From Saccoglossus kowalevskii (lineage: Eukaryota > Hemichordata > Enteropneusta > Harrimaniidae), in the NCBI RefSeq assembly GCF_000003605.2, contig NW_003111747.1, forward strand, positions 1 through 21,716: a DNA stretch of 21,716 bases, given 5' to 3'. Of the stretch, positions 20,977 to 21,716 are shown in pieces. Each line of letters starts with the position of its first letter. Position 1 is the stretch's first letter. The notes beneath the pieces were generated by a model. It worked only from the letters and a program-made list of their open reading frames with translations, searched no databases and was not told the origin of the DNA. The position numbers and the translations under genes were made by a program.

Positions 20977-21716
20977 ATGGTGAGTAATGCATTGTCTCAA
21001 TCACACTATAATATGGTAAGTAATGCATTGTCTCAATCACACTATGATACGGTATGTAATGCATTGTCTCAATCACACTATGATATGGTGAGTAACGCAT
21101 TGTCTCAATCACTCTATGATATGGTGAGTAATGAATTGTCTCAATCACTTTATGACATGGTGAGTAATGAATTGTCTCAATCACACTATGATATGGTGAG
21201 TAATGCATTGTCTCAATCACACTATGATGCGGTGAGTAATGCATTGTCTCAATCACTCTATGGTATGGTGAGTAATGCATTGTCTTAATCACACTATAAT
21301 ACGGTGAGTAATGCATTGTCTCAATCACTCTATGATATGGTGAGTAATGCATTTTCTCAATAACACTATGATATGGTGAGTAATGCATTGTCTCAATCAC
21401 ACTATAATATGGTGAGTAATGCATTGTCTCAATCACACTATGATACGGTAAGTAATGCATTGTCTCAATCACACTATGATATGGTGAGTAACGCATTGTC
21501 TCAATCACTCTATGATATGGTGAGTAATTCATTGTCTCAATCACTTTATGACATGGTGAGTAATGAATTGTCTCAATCACACTATGATATGGTGAGTAAT
21601 ACATTGTCTCAATCACACTATGATATGGTGAGTAATACATTGGCTCAGTCACACTATGATATGGTGAGTAATACATTGTCTCAATCACACTATGATATAG
21701 GTGAGTAAAACATTAT
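20977..21716 (+). repeat. S-type units, copies 5 and 6, running off the right edge
   Basis: Copy 5 (20977 to about 21180) follows S order: CACTATAAT, ACGGTATGT, AACGCATT/CTCTATG, CACTTTATGACATGG, ATGAATT. It is followed by GATGCGG, CTATGGTATGG, TCTTAATC and TAA units (21229-21372) that duplicate 1437-1580. Copy 6 starts at 21373, lacks three of the early S1 units (108 bp), and then matches 1797 onwards to the window end. The last unit reads GATATAGGTGAGTAAAACATTAT, one base longer than its S1 counterpart. The array clearly continues. Confidence 0.87.

Larger units (their letters stand above)
1..21716 (+). repeat. 36-bp satellite array, about 603 head-to-tail units, fills the window
   Basis: Every base belongs to a direct tandem repeat of period 36. 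The consensus half-units are TGATATGGTGAGTAATGC and ATTGTCTCAATCACACTA, about 36% GC with no CpG. All units share one orientation and no foreign DNA interrupts them. GTGAGTAAT and TCTCAATCACACTATGAT are the most constant parts. Variation clusters in the dinucleotide after GAT (ATGG, ACGG, ATAG, ACAG, GTGG, GCGG, ATCG) and in the base after AGTAAT (G, A, C or T before CATTG). Most units are exactly 36 bp; roughly 30 carry indels of 1-6 bp. The array starts and ends mid-unit, so it continues beyond the window. It is most simply a eukaryotic satellite or long minisatellite; a chromosomal role cannot be assigned from the sequence. Confidence 0.98.

Noticed and set aside
1-21716. CRISPR array, because 36 bp is a common CRISPR repeat length
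   Set aside because: The repeats abut directly, with no spacers between units. There are no cas genes and no leader.
1-21716. Replication-origin iterons or a bacterial repeat region
   Set aside because: Hundreds of units with multi-kilobase higher-order structure and no rep or partition gene do not resemble iterons.
1-21716. Telomeric repeat or rDNA spacer
   Set aside because: The unit has no TTAGGG-like or other G-rich telomere motif, and no rRNA sequence is present anywhere in the window.
1-21716. AP-1-like TGAGTAA and SOX-like CATTGT sites as a giant enhancer array
   Set aside because: Both are short matches that any fixed 36-mer could contain by chance; CATTG is disrupted in some variants (for example AATTG), and nothing in the window links them to a gene. 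Not supportable without binding data.

Overview
The whole 21,716-base window is one uninterrupted tandem repeat. Its unit is 36 bp; the + strand consensus half-units are TGATATGGTGAGTAATGC and ATTGTCTCAATCACACTA. About 603 units sit head to tail in the same orientation. I see no unique sequence, no transposon, no RNA gene and no credible protein gene. The array runs off both ends of the window. The consensus is about 36% GC and has no CpG. An array of this size with multi-kilobase higher-order structure points to a eukaryotic genome (satellite or long minisatellite DNA). Nothing here identifies the species or tells whether the locus is centromeric, subtelomeric or interstitial.

Many open frames span the window on both strands, the longest being 584 codons on the + strand at 17627-19381. 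They are by-products of the repeat: 36 is a multiple of 3, and the consensus has one stop-free frame per strand (12-residue periods MVSNALSQSHYD on + and MHYSPYHSVIET on -). The frames are broken many times by an amplified TCA-to-TAA variant and by scattered 1-bp indels, and the variants mostly change amino acids. I annotate no CDS.

The informative level is the order of variant units (higher-order repeats, HORs). Left domain (1-2300): loosely organised units plus one copy of a 20-unit cassette. Central domain (about 2301-17050): super-repeats of 1.0-3.2 kb built from recurring modules. Q is the start cassette with CAGTTATA-type units, R is the cassette with CACTCTATGG units, and P is the cassette with AGTAAAGTA units. 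A private 1-bp deletion (GATACGTGAG) marks the P-to-Q junction at 3989, 5494, 6998, 10231, 12564, 15332 and 16333. Right domain (17627-21716): a different HOR family closely matching the left domain, including near-identical blocks about 16 and 19.8 kb away. Between the central and right domains lies a 0.58-kb block (17051-17626) of unusually diverged units in the same order, which looks like an older copy that escaped homogenisation.

The leads worth following are the nested HOR architecture and its reused junction; long-range near-identical blocks; diagnostic variants that are often CG versus TG/CA swaps, suggesting past cytosine methylation; and a strong 5' splice-site-like heptamer (GGTGAGT or GGTAAGT) in nearly every unit on one strand only. 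Whether any of this is functional cannot be told from sequence alone.
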